Source: an uncultured Maricaulis sp. (GTDB taxonomy: Bacteria > Pseudomonadota > Alphaproteobacteria > Caulobacterales > Maricaulaceae). Taken from it: a stretch of 64,000 nt of DNA. The stretch is from NCBI RefSeq assembly GCF_947259345.1, contig NZ_CAMYLS010000009.1, positions 78,297 through 142,296 on the forward strand. Reading direction: 5' to 3'. The first letter of the stretch is position 1; every line of letters begins with the position of its first letter. Shown in pieces: positions 54,268-62,953 of the stretch. The position numbers and the translations under genes are program-made. The notes below the pieces were generated by a model. The model had not been told where the DNA came from. It was given only the letters and a program-made list of their open reading frames with translations, and searched no databases.

Positions 54268-56091
54268 ATGTGCGGGATCGTTGGAATCGTCGGATCAGGT
54301 CAGGTCGTGACGCGACTTGTCGATGGCCTTCGGCGACTGGAGTATCGCGGCTATGACTCGGCTGGCGTGGCTGTTGTATCCGAGCCAGGCGAGCTGGAGC
54401 GACGACGGGCGCCCGGCAAGATTGCGGCGCTGGAAGCCTGTATCTCGGACGCTCCGCTCGAAGGTCCCGTGGGTATTGCCCACACCCGTTGGGCAACCCA
54501 TGGCGCGCCGACCGAAGCGAATGCCCACCCGCACGCATCCAACCGTGTGGCGATAATCCATAACGGCATCATCGAGAATTACATGGCGCTCCGCGAATCT
54601 CTTATTGCCGAGGGGTTCGCGTTTGAAAGCCAGACAGATTCTGAAGTGATTGCACATCTGATTACATCGCGGCTCAATGCCGGGCTGACAATGGATGGTG
54701 CGTTCAACGAAGCAGTCGACCAGCTGCGGGGCGCCTTTGCCGTCGCGGCGATCAATGCAGACGAACCGGGAGCCATTTGGGTGGCGAGGGCCGGCAGCCC
54801 ACTGGTCGTCGGTGTCGGCGATGGCGAGGGGTATATCGGTTCGGATTCCCTGGCGCTGGCCGGATGGACCAATCGAGTGATTTATCTGGAAGAGGGTGAC
54901 CGGGCGATTGTGACCGCTCAAGGCGCCAGGGTCTTCACGGCTCAGGGCGATGAAATTGTCCGCCCAGTGCAAATTTCCCATGCCGTCGCGGGCTTTGCGG
55001 ACAAGGGCGAGTATCGCCACTTCATGGAAAAGGAAATCCATGAGCAGCCGGATGCGGTCGCGCGCACGATCTCGCGTCATCTGGACATCGGTGCCGGTCG
55101 GGTCCGGACGGGTGACTTGCTGGATTGGGCCCGGACGGGTCGATTGGTCGCGACCGCGTGCGGAACCGCATTTTATGCATCCGCGATCGCGAAATTCTGG
55201 TTCGAGCGCCATGCTCGCCTCGCGGTCGAGATCGACGTCGCGTCAGAGTTTCGATACCGCGAGCCGGTTATCTCGAAGAATGATGCTGCGCTCTTCGTTT
55301 CGCAATCCGGTGAGACCGCTGACACGCTCGCGGCCTTGCGCTATTGCAAGAGTGTTGGCGCACCGACGCTGGCCGTGGTCAATGTCGCGGAATCGTCGAT
55401 GGCCCGCGAGGCGGATGTTGTCGCCTTGACGGATGCGGGCCCGGAAATCGGTGTTGCGTCCACAAAAGCCTTTACGGCGCAGCTGGCGGCTCTGGCCTGC
55501 GTGTCGATCGGAGCGGGTCGGGCGCGTGGCGTCATTGACGAGGCATCAGAGCAGGCCTTCGTACGGACCTTGCTCGAGGTGCCGCGCCAGATCAATGCCG
55601 TACTGGCGATGGAGCCGAAGATCGAGCAAATCGCCCACCGCCTGACCTCGGCGCGAGAAGTCCTGTATCTGGGCCGCGGCGTGAATCACCCCCTGGCTCT
55701 CGAAGGCGCGTTGAAGCTAAAAGAAATCAGCTACATACACGCGGAGGGCTATGCCGCAGGCGAGCTCAAGCACGGACCGATTGCGCTGGTGGAAGAAGGC
55801 AAGACAGTTGTTGTAACCGCGCCGCATGATGCGCTATTTCCGAAAATCCTTTCCAATATCCAGGAGGTGGCGGCTCGCGGGGGTGAGGTGATCCTGATCA
55901 CTGATGCGCGCGGAGCCGAGGAGGCGAATGGTGCTGCAGCAGAAGTTGTCGTCATGCCGGACTGTCCGGAATTTGTTCGGCCGATCGTTACTGCCATCCC
56001 GATCCAGTTGCTCGCTTATCACATCGCCGCGCTCAAAGGCACAGACGTGGACCAGCCGAGAAACCTCGCCAAATCGGTGACTGTCGAGTGA
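54268..56091 (+). CDS. glmS: Glutamine-fructose-6-phosphate aminotransferase
   Basis: A 607-residue enzyme making glucosamine-6-phosphate, feeding GlmM. The start must be ATG 54268, because Cys2 (MCGIVGIVG) is the glutaminase nucleophile after Met removal; AGGAG lies upstream. Glutaminase domain 1-230 (RWATHGAPTEANAHPH); two SIS domains (ATACGTAFYASAIAKFWFE, FVSQSGETADTLAALRY, LYLGRGVNHPLALEGALKLKE); C-terminus DVDQPRNLAKSVTVE. All catalytic segments are present. No glmS ribozyme is expected or seen. Confidence 0.97.
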   Translation: MCGIVGIVGSGQVVTRLVDGLRRLEYRGYDSAGVAVVSEPGELERRRAPGKIAALEACISDAPLEGPVGIAHTRWATHGAPTEANAHPHASNRVAIIHNGIIENYMALRESLIAEGFAFESQTDSEVIAHLITSRLNAGLTMDGAFNEAVDQLRGAFAVAAINADEPGAIWVARAGSPLVVGVGDGEGYIGSDSLALAGWTNRVIYLEEGDRAIVTAQGARVFTAQGDEIVRPVQISHAVAGFADKGEYRHFMEKEIHEQPDAVARTISRHLDIGAGRVRTGDLLDWARTGRLVATACGTAFYASAIAKFWFERHARLAVEIDVASEFRYREPVISKNDAALFVSQSGETADTLAALRYCKSVGAPTLAVVNVAESSMAREADVVALTDAGPEIGVASTKAFTAQLAALACVSIGAGRARGVIDEASEQAFVRTLLEVPRQINAVLAMEPKIEQIAHRLTSAREVLYLGRGVNHPLALEGALKLKEISYIHAEGYAAGELKHGPIALVEEGKTVVVTAPHDALFPKILSNIQEVAARGGEVILITDARGAEEANGAAAEVVVMPDCPEFVRPIVTAIPIQLLAYHIAALKGTDVDQPRNLAKSVTVE

Positions 56092-56242
56092 GTGGCAAGG
56101 CGATGTCCGGGTGCGCCTGCGAACAGGTGGAGATACGGTGTGTGGTTAGCTCGGCATCCCGTCGAACACGATGGACATCCCGTAGCGTGTCATTTAGGCC
56201 AACGATGATCTCACCACAGCCACACCTCTGCAGCGAAATCTC

Positions 56243-57070
56243 ATGAACATCCAGACCAGACGGTATGACCTTCACGCTGCCAGTGGTGTCCTCGGCTTCG
56301 TGAAGGATCTGTGGGCCGGCCTGGCAATGGTCGAATTATGGCGGACTTTCGCCTGGGATGAGATTCAGCAGCGCTATCGCCGCAGCATGCTCGGCGTTTC
56401 CTGGATTATCCTGTCATTCCTGATGTTCGTCGGTGGGGTATCATTCTTCTTCTCGGCCCTGTCGGGTCGGGAACTTGAAAGCTTCATTGTTTATGTGGCG
56501 CTCGGTTATGCGGCCTTCATTTTCATCTCTGGAAACTTCATTGACGGCTGTCAGGTCTTCACCTCGTCCCATGTGTGGATCAAGGCTTTGTCCCTGCCAT
56601 ATTCCGTACACGTCTACCGGAGCCTGTTCAGGTCACTCTTGATTTTTGCGCTACAGATGGTGGTGGTCATTCCGCTCATGATCTGGTCCGGCTGGGTGCC
56701 TGGTCTGCTGACGCTGCTCGTTGTTCCGACTCTTGTGCTCTATGTCGTGAATGCTGTCGCGGTTCAGTACCTGTTAGGACTTATCTCTGCGCGTTATGAG
56801 GATGTGGGCCACCTGGTGACGTCCATTACGCGCCTGTTGATCTTTGTCACGCCGATCCTCTGGGTGCGCGAAGGTCTTGATGGTGCCCGGGCGTTTGCGG
56901 CTGACCTGAACCCGCTCACACACTATGTTGAGATCTTTCGCGCACCGCTTTTGGGGGAGATGCCAAGAATGACCAGCTGGGCTGTTGTGATTGGCGTCAC
57001 GTTTGCGATCTGGCTGGCGGCAGCACTGTGTGCCGCCGTTTTCCGCCGCCGTTTGCCCTATTGGTTGTAA
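56243..57070 (+). CDS. ABC-2 type polysaccharide export permease (Wzm-like)
   Basis: A 275-residue inner-membrane permease with six helices that flips undecaprenyl-linked glycan to the periplasm. The amphipathic start ELWRTFAWDEIQQRYRRSMLGVSWIILSFLM is typical of TagG/Wzm/KpsM proteins. FISGNFIDGCQVF and RYEDVGHLVTSITRLLIFVTPILW are conserved family segments. The ATPase follows after nine bases. Confidence 0.9.
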   Translation: MNIQTRRYDLHAASGVLGFVKDLWAGLAMVELWRTFAWDEIQQRYRRSMLGVSWIILSFLMFVGGVSFFFSALSGRELESFIVYVALGYAAFIFISGNFIDGCQVFTSSHVWIKALSLPYSVHVYRSLFRSLLIFALQMVVVIPLMIWSGWVPGLLTLLVVPTLVLYVVNAVAVQYLLGLISARYEDVGHLVTSITRLLIFVTPILWVREGLDGARAFAADLNPLTHYVEIFRAPLLGEMPRMTSWAVVIGVTFAIWLAAALCAAVFRRRLPYWL

Positions 57071-57079
57071 GTTCCGCTG

Positions 57080-57871
57080 ATGTCTCACATTCTCGTCCAA
57101 GACCTCGCGGTCACCTACCCGCTGTTCAATCGCGCGCGCAGTTCGCTTGATACCCAGACTGCTCCGCTGGATGCCGGGGAGGATTTTGGTGGAACCCAGC
57201 GACTGGTGCGGGACAAGCGCGGCTACATAAAGGGTGTCCGCGCTCTGGATGGCGTGTCCTTTGAAGTCGAGCAGGGCGAACGGATAGGCCTTGTCGGTGC
57301 CAATGGGTCCGGCAAGACGACACTACTGCAAGTGCTTGCGGGCATTTATCCGCCGGAAGAAGGTTTCGTCACGGTCGAGGGGCGAACAACGAGTCTCGTG
57401 AACATTAATCTGGGCATGCGCAGCGAGGCGACGGGCAATCAGAACATCACCTTGCGGGGATTGGCATCAGGGCGAAAACGGTCAGAGGTCGAAGCGCGAC
57501 GGGCAGAGATTGCTGCCTTTGCAGGTCTGGGCGAGTTTATTGATCTGCCGGTGGACACATATTCGGCCGGTATGCGGATGCGGTTGAATTTTGCGATTGC
57601 GACCGCATTTGAACCGGACGTCCTCATTCTGGACGAGTGGCTGTCGGCGGGCGATGCCAAGTTTCGCAAAGCGGCCAGTGAACGTATGTCCACCTTTGTC
57701 GGTCGTGCTGGAATTTTGGTCCTCGCGTCCCATAGTGCGAGCCTGTTGCAGGCGAATTGCACGCGCGGCCTTTGGCTGCATGACGGGCGTGTCAGAATGG
57801 ACGCGCCGATAGATGATGTTCTGGCCGCCTATGAAGCGAGCGGCAAGAGCCAGACGGCTGCACAGGAATAA
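57080..57871 (+). CDS. ABC polysaccharide export ATPase (Wzt/TagH-like)
   Basis: A 263-residue ATPase pairing with the upstream permease. Walker A LVGANGSGKTTLLQVLAG (about residue 72), the TagH-type NINLGMRSEATGNQNITLRG, signature TYSAGMRMRLNFAIATA and Walker B VLILDEWLSAGD are present. It ends soon after the nucleotide domain, without the C-terminal carbohydrate-binding domain that Wzt uses to recognise a capped chain, so it is of the terminal-modification-independent type (inference). Confidence 0.9.
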   Translation: MSHILVQDLAVTYPLFNRARSSLDTQTAPLDAGEDFGGTQRLVRDKRGYIKGVRALDGVSFEVEQGERIGLVGANGSGKTTLLQVLAGIYPPEEGFVTVEGRTTSLVNINLGMRSEATGNQNITLRGLASGRKRSEVEARRAEIAAFAGLGEFIDLPVDTYSAGMRMRLNFAIATAFEPDVLILDEWLSAGDAKFRKAASERMSTFVGRAGILVLASHSASLLQANCTRGLWLHDGRVRMDAPIDDVLAAYEASGKSQTAAQE

Positions 57872-57942
57872 GTGCAGGACAATCAGGGCTGTGGCGGTAT
57901 TGTCTTTATCGCAGAATTGAATCCCGCCGGAGCGTGTCGCAA

Positions 57943-58701
57943 GTGACTGCCAATATTCCCAATGCCCGAGAGAAACTGGTCGATTTCGTCCGTCAGCTCG
58001 GTCGGCGGCTGGGGCTTTCCACACAGACCCGATCGCCCAAGAAGCTTGAGGCATTCAGGGTGCTGAAGCGCAGGGGCGTGCGGGTCGATGCTGTCGTTGA
58101 CGTTGGAGTCCTCCACGGGACCTCGGAGCTGATCGATCATTTCCCGGGTGTGCATCATTACCTCTTTGAACCAGTCGACGAGTGCAGGGATGCTATCGAG
58201 CGCGTCTATGCCGGGCTGGACTTCACCCTTTTCCAGAAGGCCGTTGGGAGCGGGGATAGTGTCGCGACGATGCGCATCCTGGGAGAAGCGGGCTCGTTGA
58301 ATTCCAGTGCCCATGTCGATCTGGCTGAGGGCGGGCGCGAGGCGCGTGCCATCGAAGTCGTCGCACTCGATTCAGTGGCTGCCAAATTCGGGCCGGTACG
58401 GAATTGTCTGCTGAAAATCGATACCGACGGCAACGAGGTCAGCGTCCTCGAAGGGGCGCGTAGTTTCCTGTCGAGTTGCGCGGTTATCGTTGTTGAGGTG
58501 ACCCAAGCCAATCTGGCTGAGGTGGTTGCGCGTTTAACCGCGGAGGGTTTCAGTATATTTGATATTGTCGAGCCGTGCTATTTTGACGAAGCATTGTGGC
58601 AGGTTGATGTAATTTTTCTTAATAATAAATCGCACTCAGAGTTGTTCGACACAATTACTGATAACGACTTCGATAAAGATAAGTACAAGATATTCAAATA
58701 A
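57943..58701 (+). CDS. FkbM-family methyltransferase
   Basis: About 252 residues. The SAM domain contains VDAVVDVGVLHGTSELIDHFP (partial motif I), YLFEPVDECRDAIERVYAG, a CLLKIDTDGNEVSVLEGAR core and VIVVEVTQ, all typical of FkbM enzymes that O-methylate sugars or other hydroxyls. I choose GTG 57943 because GGAG sits nine bases upstream; GTG 57934 is too close to it. The last 90 coding bases are strikingly AT-rich (NKSHSELFDTITDNDFDKDK). Probably modifies the exported glycan. Confidence 0.85.
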   Translation: MTANIPNAREKLVDFVRQLGRRLGLSTQTRSPKKLEAFRVLKRRGVRVDAVVDVGVLHGTSELIDHFPGVHHYLFEPVDECRDAIERVYAGLDFTLFQKAVGSGDSVATMRILGEAGSLNSSAHVDLAEGGREARAIEVVALDSVAAKFGPVRNCLLKIDTDGNEVSVLEGARSFLSSCAVIVVEVTQANLAEVVARLTAEGFSIFDIVEPCYFDEALWQVDVIFLNNKSHSELFDTITDNDFDKDKYKIFK

Positions 58702-58704
58702 TAG

Positions 58705-59130
58705 TCACATGTTGCTGAATATGGCTTCTTCTTCTGAATCGTATATCGGATTCAATGCAATCCGCGAGTGCCGCCGCTCGAATGTATATTCATTTTTTCT
58801 AAGCGTGACGGTGTAATTTTCCGTCAGAAGCGTGAAGTACTGACCACCAAGATAGCCATCGACCGCTTCTTCGCTGCCGGGCTCATTCATTGTTACCGTT
58901 ACGGACCATCCTTGGATTTCTTCGGGCACGCCCATTCCTGACTGAACCAGGCTTGCGACGGTGCCATTGACCTCCCGAGCCTCCACAAACCGCTCAATAC
59001 GCAGCGTGGCCGATGTGATCTGCTGAAGCATTGAGTAGAGTGGTGCGAGGGCGAGTGCCAGCAATGCGACCGCCGCCAAGGCTTCGATCACGCTGAACCC
59101 GCGTCGCAGATTTTTGGTTTTCGACGTCAC
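58705..59130 (-). CDS. Type II secretion pseudopilin, GspI-like
   Basis: A 141-residue prepilin-like protein. The prepilin peptidase site is RRG/FSVIEALAAVALLALALAPL near residue 10, with Glu5 of the mature helix. The globular part includes EVNGTVASLVQSGMG and QGWSVTVTMNEPGSEE. GTG 59130 follows the prepilin peptidase stop by eight bases; an ATG at 59169 would give an odd leader overlapping that gene. The helix pattern resembles GspI minor pseudopilins; GspH or GspJ cannot be excluded. It is last in the operon. Confidence 0.75.
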   Translation of the reverse strand: MTSKTKNLRRGFSVIEALAAVALLALALAPLYSMLQQITSATLRIERFVEAREVNGTVASLVQSGMGVPEEIQGWSVTVTMNEPGSEEAVDGYLGGQYFTLLTENYTVTLRKNEYTFERRHSRIALNPIYDSEEEAIFSNM

Positions 59131-59137
59131 GGCGAGC

Positions 59138-59755
59138 TCAAGCCAGTCCTGCAAACAAAGCTGCCGCACCGTAGCCTAGCCCCAGACCTGGTACAAACGC
59201 GATCCGCGTCGGGGACGATGATCGCCATGGGCGTGCCAGCACGAGCGTTGCGGCGACCGCGGCCAGAAGGGCGGAAGGCAGGTGGCCGGGTTCGATCCAG
59301 AGGCCACAGGCGGCCGCAAAGAGTATATCCCCAAGGCCGAGCGTTGCTCCGGCCTTGGCGGCGGATGTCAATGCACCGGCCAAACCAAGGATCGCGGCTG
59401 AACCAATCGCTGCAGGGATGGCACTCAACCAGCTTCCATCGAGCGAGGCTGCCGCCAATCCGGTTGCGGCGATGATGAGGGAGTTCACATCATGCACACG
59501 CCGGACGGTAAGGTCGAGTGATGCCGCCGCCGCGCCGGCGCCGCAGGCCAGCGCGAAGAGAAGGCTGTCTGAAAGGCTGCCTGAGAGGCCAGCATAGCTA
59601 CCAGCGAGCAATATCGCAGCCAGCAGCGGCGCTGTAAGCGCGAATCGCCGCCGGCGGCGACGCCAGATCAAGGCGGCGGGTCCAAATGCCAAAGTCGCCA
59701 GGCCGGCGCTCAATCCGGCCATGAGACAGTAAGCGAGGCTTGCCGCATCCGACAT
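59138..59755 (-). CDS. A24 prepilin peptidase, short form (GspO-like)
   Basis: A 205-residue membrane aspartyl peptidase that should cleave the adjacent pseudopilin. The two catalytic Asp are in AASLDLTVRRVHDVN and LGLGDILFA (the GxGD motif). About six helices are visible. It lacks the N-terminal methyltransferase domain with the zinc Cys motifs found in PilD/GspO, so it resembles TadV/CpaA-type short enzymes. ATG 59755 overlaps the gspD stop (TGATG). Confidence 0.82.
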   Translation of the reverse strand: MSDAASLAYCLMAGLSAGLATLAFGPAALIWRRRRRRFALTAPLLAAILLAGSYAGLSGSLSDSLLFALACGAGAAAASLDLTVRRVHDVNSLIIAATGLAAASLDGSWLSAIPAAIGSAAILGLAGALTSAAKAGATLGLGDILFAAACGLWIEPGHLPSALLAAVAATLVLARPWRSSSPTRIAFVPGLGLGYGAAALFAGLA

Positions 59756-61881
59756 CACTCGTCGGGCGTGCTCACCTGCATCGGACGTTCATGCTGCAAG
59801 AATGTTTGGCCCGCACCGATCCTGGATACGAAAGCGTCATTGATCTCGCCGCGGAAGGCATCGACGATCCTTTGCCGATCTGTTCGGTCGTTCAGGATAA
59901 AGGGTGTCACGAGAACCAGCAGCACACGTTGGTCATTGCTGAAGGTTTCGGTTTTGAAGAGATTGCCGAGCAGGGGGATGTCCTGGAGCAGTGGCGCGCC
60001 AGTGGAGCCGCGATTGACCGTTTCGCTGATCAATCCACCCAGCACAGCCGTTTGGCCATCCTGCAGGGTAATCGACGAGGTCATCCTGCGATTGGAAATG
60101 ATGGGACTGCCGATGGCCTGATTGGGGTTCTCATCGGCCGAACTGACTTCTTGCGTGATGGCGAGGTCGATCCGGTTACTGCTGAACACCCGCGGTTCGA
60201 CAGTCAGGAGCACGCCGGTTGATCGGTACTGGATCGACTGCAGGATATCGGTGGAGCCGGAATCCTGGGTGTTGGCCGCCCGTTGGGACGTGATGATGGG
60301 TACATCGGTACCCACTTGCACTTCTGCGGACTCGCCCGAGCGCGCGACGACGCGAGGCGTGGACAGGATGTTGACCGCAGAATTGCTCGCATTGGCCGCC
60401 GCTTCGATGTCGACTTGCCCGGACCGGACAACAGCGGAGAGCCCGCCGCTCGACAGGCCAAGCGCGTCCTGGGTACCGATCTGCACATCCCCGCCCAGTG
60501 TATTGAGGAAGAATTCCAGGCCGAAACGCGTGCTGTCACTGAACACCACTTCGGCGATGGTTACCTCGACAAGGACTTCCGCGACAGGTGTGTCCAGTTG
60601 TTGCAGCAGACGGGTGAGATCGTCGTACTCATTCCGCGAACCGGTGAAAATGAGCCGGTTGCCGAAAGTGTCGACTGCCAGGCGGGAGTTGAGCGATCCG
60701 CCGGACGCATTCCGGTCCCCGCCCGCCTCCGTCTCGGGGCCGCTTGTCTGGCGTGAAGCCTCGCCCAGTACGGTGCGCAGAACGCCGGCTAGCTCTTCGG
60801 CGTCAGTGTTTCGCACCTGGTAGACGTAGGACCGGGTCCCTTCCTCACGCTCGGCCGCGTCTTCCAACCGACGCGCCGTCGCGATCAGATGCGCCAGCGT
60901 GTCGTCATTATGGGCGAAGACCAGGATCTGGTTGGTCTGGTCCAGGGCAAGCATGGACAGGGGCCGAACCTGGCGCGTGCCGAGCCCGACCTGATAGCCC
61001 TCCAGGGAGAGGATGTCGACGAGGGCTTGTGCCAGCTCGGAAGCGTCCCAATTGCGCGGTGAGAGCGTCACGGCGGCGGCGCCGGCAAAGCGCGCCTGGT
61101 CGAGTTGGCCGATCAGCTGCATGGCGGCATCCACGCGGTCCGACAAGCCCGTGAGGGACATGGAATTGATGTCTCGTCGGACCTGGATCGACAATTCCTG
61201 TTGATCGGGAAAGGCCTGGCGCAGGATGGCGTCCATTTCCGCGGCGTCCGTATAATCGAACTCCACAAACTGGATCACGGGGCGCAATGGCGCTGACACG
61301 CCGGCGCGGGCGCGGGCGCGGATGATTTGCGGCATATTGCTGCGCAGGTCGCTGCGTTCGACGACAAGCGCCATCCCGTCCTGGACCTCGATGGCAAGGC
61401 CGTACTCGGCGAGTGCGGCGCCGAACAGGCCAAGGAAGGTGTCGGGTTCCATATCCTGCACGCTGCGCAAGGCGACGATGTCGTCGCGGTCGGCGACACC
61501 GGGACCGAGCGCGTAGGGCACACCAAGGATTTCACCCAGCGCCGTGTCGATAAAGGCCGGCAGCGGTTGTGCGGGCAGGGTGGCATTGATCGCCGGTCCG
61601 GCCGGAGACAATGTTGCGCTGAGCGCGCCAGCACCGGCAATGCCGCTGGAGCTACCCGGCACGATCCGCCGTGTGGTGACGAGGTCGGACTCGGCAGGCG
61701 TGTCGGCCTCGCCGCTGTCTTCTGTCTCTGCCGCGCTTGCGGCGTCGCGCCTTTCAAGCTCGGCCCGGCGCTCGCCGATGACCGGATTGAGGCGGGAGTC
61801 AGGGCTGAATGCGGCAGTCGAACACCCTGAAAGGAGGAGAAAACCCAGCGAGCTGAGGGTGATTTTCCTGATACGAGTCAT
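59755..61881 (-). CDS. gspD: Type II secretion secretin GspD
   Basis: A 708-residue outer-membrane channel protein. A lipoprotein signal (LGFLLLSGCST, Cys about residue 20) is unusual for GspD but common where no separate pilotin exists. N0-N3 domains follow (ILGVPYALGPGVADRDDIV, VVERSDLRSN, VYQVRNTDAEELAGVLRTVLG, NRLIFTGSRNEYDDLTRLLQQLD). The secretin core contains VEVTIAEVVF, VGTDVPIITSQ and the C-terminal GLISETVNRGSTGAPLLQDIPLLGNLF (last part diagnostic). Overlaps with both neighbours by TGATG. Confidence 0.94.
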   Translation of the reverse strand: MTRIRKITLSSLGFLLLSGCSTAAFSPDSRLNPVIGERRAELERRDAASAAETEDSGEADTPAESDLVTTRRIVPGSSSGIAGAGALSATLSPAGPAINATLPAQPLPAFIDTALGEILGVPYALGPGVADRDDIVALRSVQDMEPDTFLGLFGAALAEYGLAIEVQDGMALVVERSDLRSNMPQIIRARARAGVSAPLRPVIQFVEFDYTDAAEMDAILRQAFPDQQELSIQVRRDINSMSLTGLSDRVDAAMQLIGQLDQARFAGAAAVTLSPRNWDASELAQALVDILSLEGYQVGLGTRQVRPLSMLALDQTNQILVFAHNDDTLAHLIATARRLEDAAEREEGTRSYVYQVRNTDAEELAGVLRTVLGEASRQTSGPETEAGGDRNASGGSLNSRLAVDTFGNRLIFTGSRNEYDDLTRLLQQLDTPVAEVLVEVTIAEVVFSDSTRFGLEFFLNTLGGDVQIGTQDALGLSSGGLSAVVRSGQVDIEAAANASNSAVNILSTPRVVARSGESAEVQVGTDVPIITSQRAANTQDSGSTDILQSIQYRSTGVLLTVEPRVFSSNRIDLAITQEVSSADENPNQAIGSPIISNRRMTSSITLQDGQTAVLGGLISETVNRGSTGAPLLQDIPLLGNLFKTETFSNDQRVLLVLVTPFILNDRTDRQRIVDAFRGEINDAFVSRIGAGQTFLQHERPMQVSTPDE

Positions 61882-62390
61882 CACTGCCCTACATTGTTGG
61901 GAACAAATACATCGATTGTCCGGATTTCCCCGTCCCGCTCCAGCCGGAGCGTTCTCGGGCTTATCTCGGCAATCATCCAGCCGTCAAACAGTTCCTCGCC
62001 GGGGACGAAGATGTCGACCAGGCTCGCCTCCCCGGATGCATGGATCCGCCACTCGGATTCGCGACGCACGAGGGCGCGGATGTCGGGCAGGCGGGCGGCA
62101 ATGGCCGCGGCGAGACCGTCCGCAGCAGCCGGGTCCTGAGCATCGGGGTCAACCGCGTCCCCATTGAGCGCGGCGAGGGTTTGGGCGGCCGGGAATAGAT
62201 TGGTCTGACCCAGGCGCTGAACCAGTGTCTCGACATCGGCGCCGTCCGGACCGTCCAGCGGGTTGAGGGCGCGGGACTGACCGGTCAGGCGTGCGGTGGT
62301 CGGGGATGGCGGCAGCAGGAGGCCGGCGGCAGCAGCCAGTGCGCAGGCCAGACCCGCAGCGCCAAATCTCAGCTGCATGAGGGACATCAT
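61881..62390 (-). CDS. GspC-like inner-membrane component
   Basis: A 169-residue protein with one N-terminal helix (FGAAGLACALAAAAGLLLPP), a variable periplasmic linker, and a C-terminal beta domain with DGWMIAEISPRTLRLERDG, resembling the homology region of GspC/PulC or the GspN/PilP group that contacts the secretin N0 domain. No PDZ domain follows. The ATGA overlap with the GspM-like gene and the TGATG junction to gspD support membership of the secretion operon. Confidence 0.65.
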   Translation of the reverse strand: MMSLMQLRFGAAGLACALAAAAGLLLPPSPTTARLTGQSRALNPLDGPDGADVETLVQRLGQTNLFPAAQTLAALNGDAVDPDAQDPAAADGLAAAIAARLPDIRALVRRESEWRIHASGEASLVDIFVPGEELFDGWMIAEISPRTLRLERDGEIRTIDVFVPNNVGQ

Positions 62391-62953
62391 GACGCCTCTC
62401 CCTCGATGATGGCGGGGGCGATCAGGCGGATGGTGACCGGCCGGTTGCGACCACCCCACACCACTTCCGCCGGTCGCAGATCACCGTCGGCCTGGGTGAC
62501 AGCTTCCAGGAAGGTGGCGAAGCCGCCGCCATTGCTGCGGGCGGTCATCTCCACCTCGAACAGGACCGCCCCGCCCGACAGCGGTTCGCTGCGCAGGACC
62601 GACACGCGCGGCGTGGTGAGCCGGGAGGCCCGCGCGGCATTCTCCACCGCACCCAGGATCTGGGCGCTGGCCAGGCCTGTCGTCGTGCCGCGCCAGAAGC
62701 GCGATTCCGCGGCGTCGACCTCGGCCCGTGCTGCTTCCAGGACGGTGTTCCAGTCGCGTTGTTCCAGGGCGGCTTCCCGCCCCGCAAGTTCGGTGCGGAC
62801 TGTGGCCAATTGCTGGACCAGGCGCGTATTGCGGGTACTCAGATCCATCGCGGCCACAATGCCGGCGAGGGCCACAAGCACGATCAGGCCGAGCCGGGCC
62901 CGGACGGTCAGGCTGTCGGAAGCGCGTTGCAAGGTTGTCGACAACAGGCTCAT
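62387..62953 (-). CDS. GspM-like type II secretion protein
   Basis: A 188-residue bitopic protein: N-terminal helix LGLIVLVALAGIVAAMDLS, a coiled coil (NTRLVQQLATVRTELAGREAALEQ), then a ferredoxin-like domain (TTPRVSVLRSEPLSGGAVLFEVEMTA). This is the GspM/PilO plan. ATG 62953 overlaps the GspL-like stop (ATGA). Confidence 0.75.
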   Translation of the reverse strand: MSLLSTTLQRASDSLTVRARLGLIVLVALAGIVAAMDLSTRNTRLVQQLATVRTELAGREAALEQRDWNTVLEAARAEVDAAESRFWRGTTTGLASAQILGAVENAARASRLTTPRVSVLRSEPLSGGAVLFEVEMTARSNGGGFATFLEAVTQADGDLRPAEVVWGGRNRPVTIRLIAPAIIEGEAS

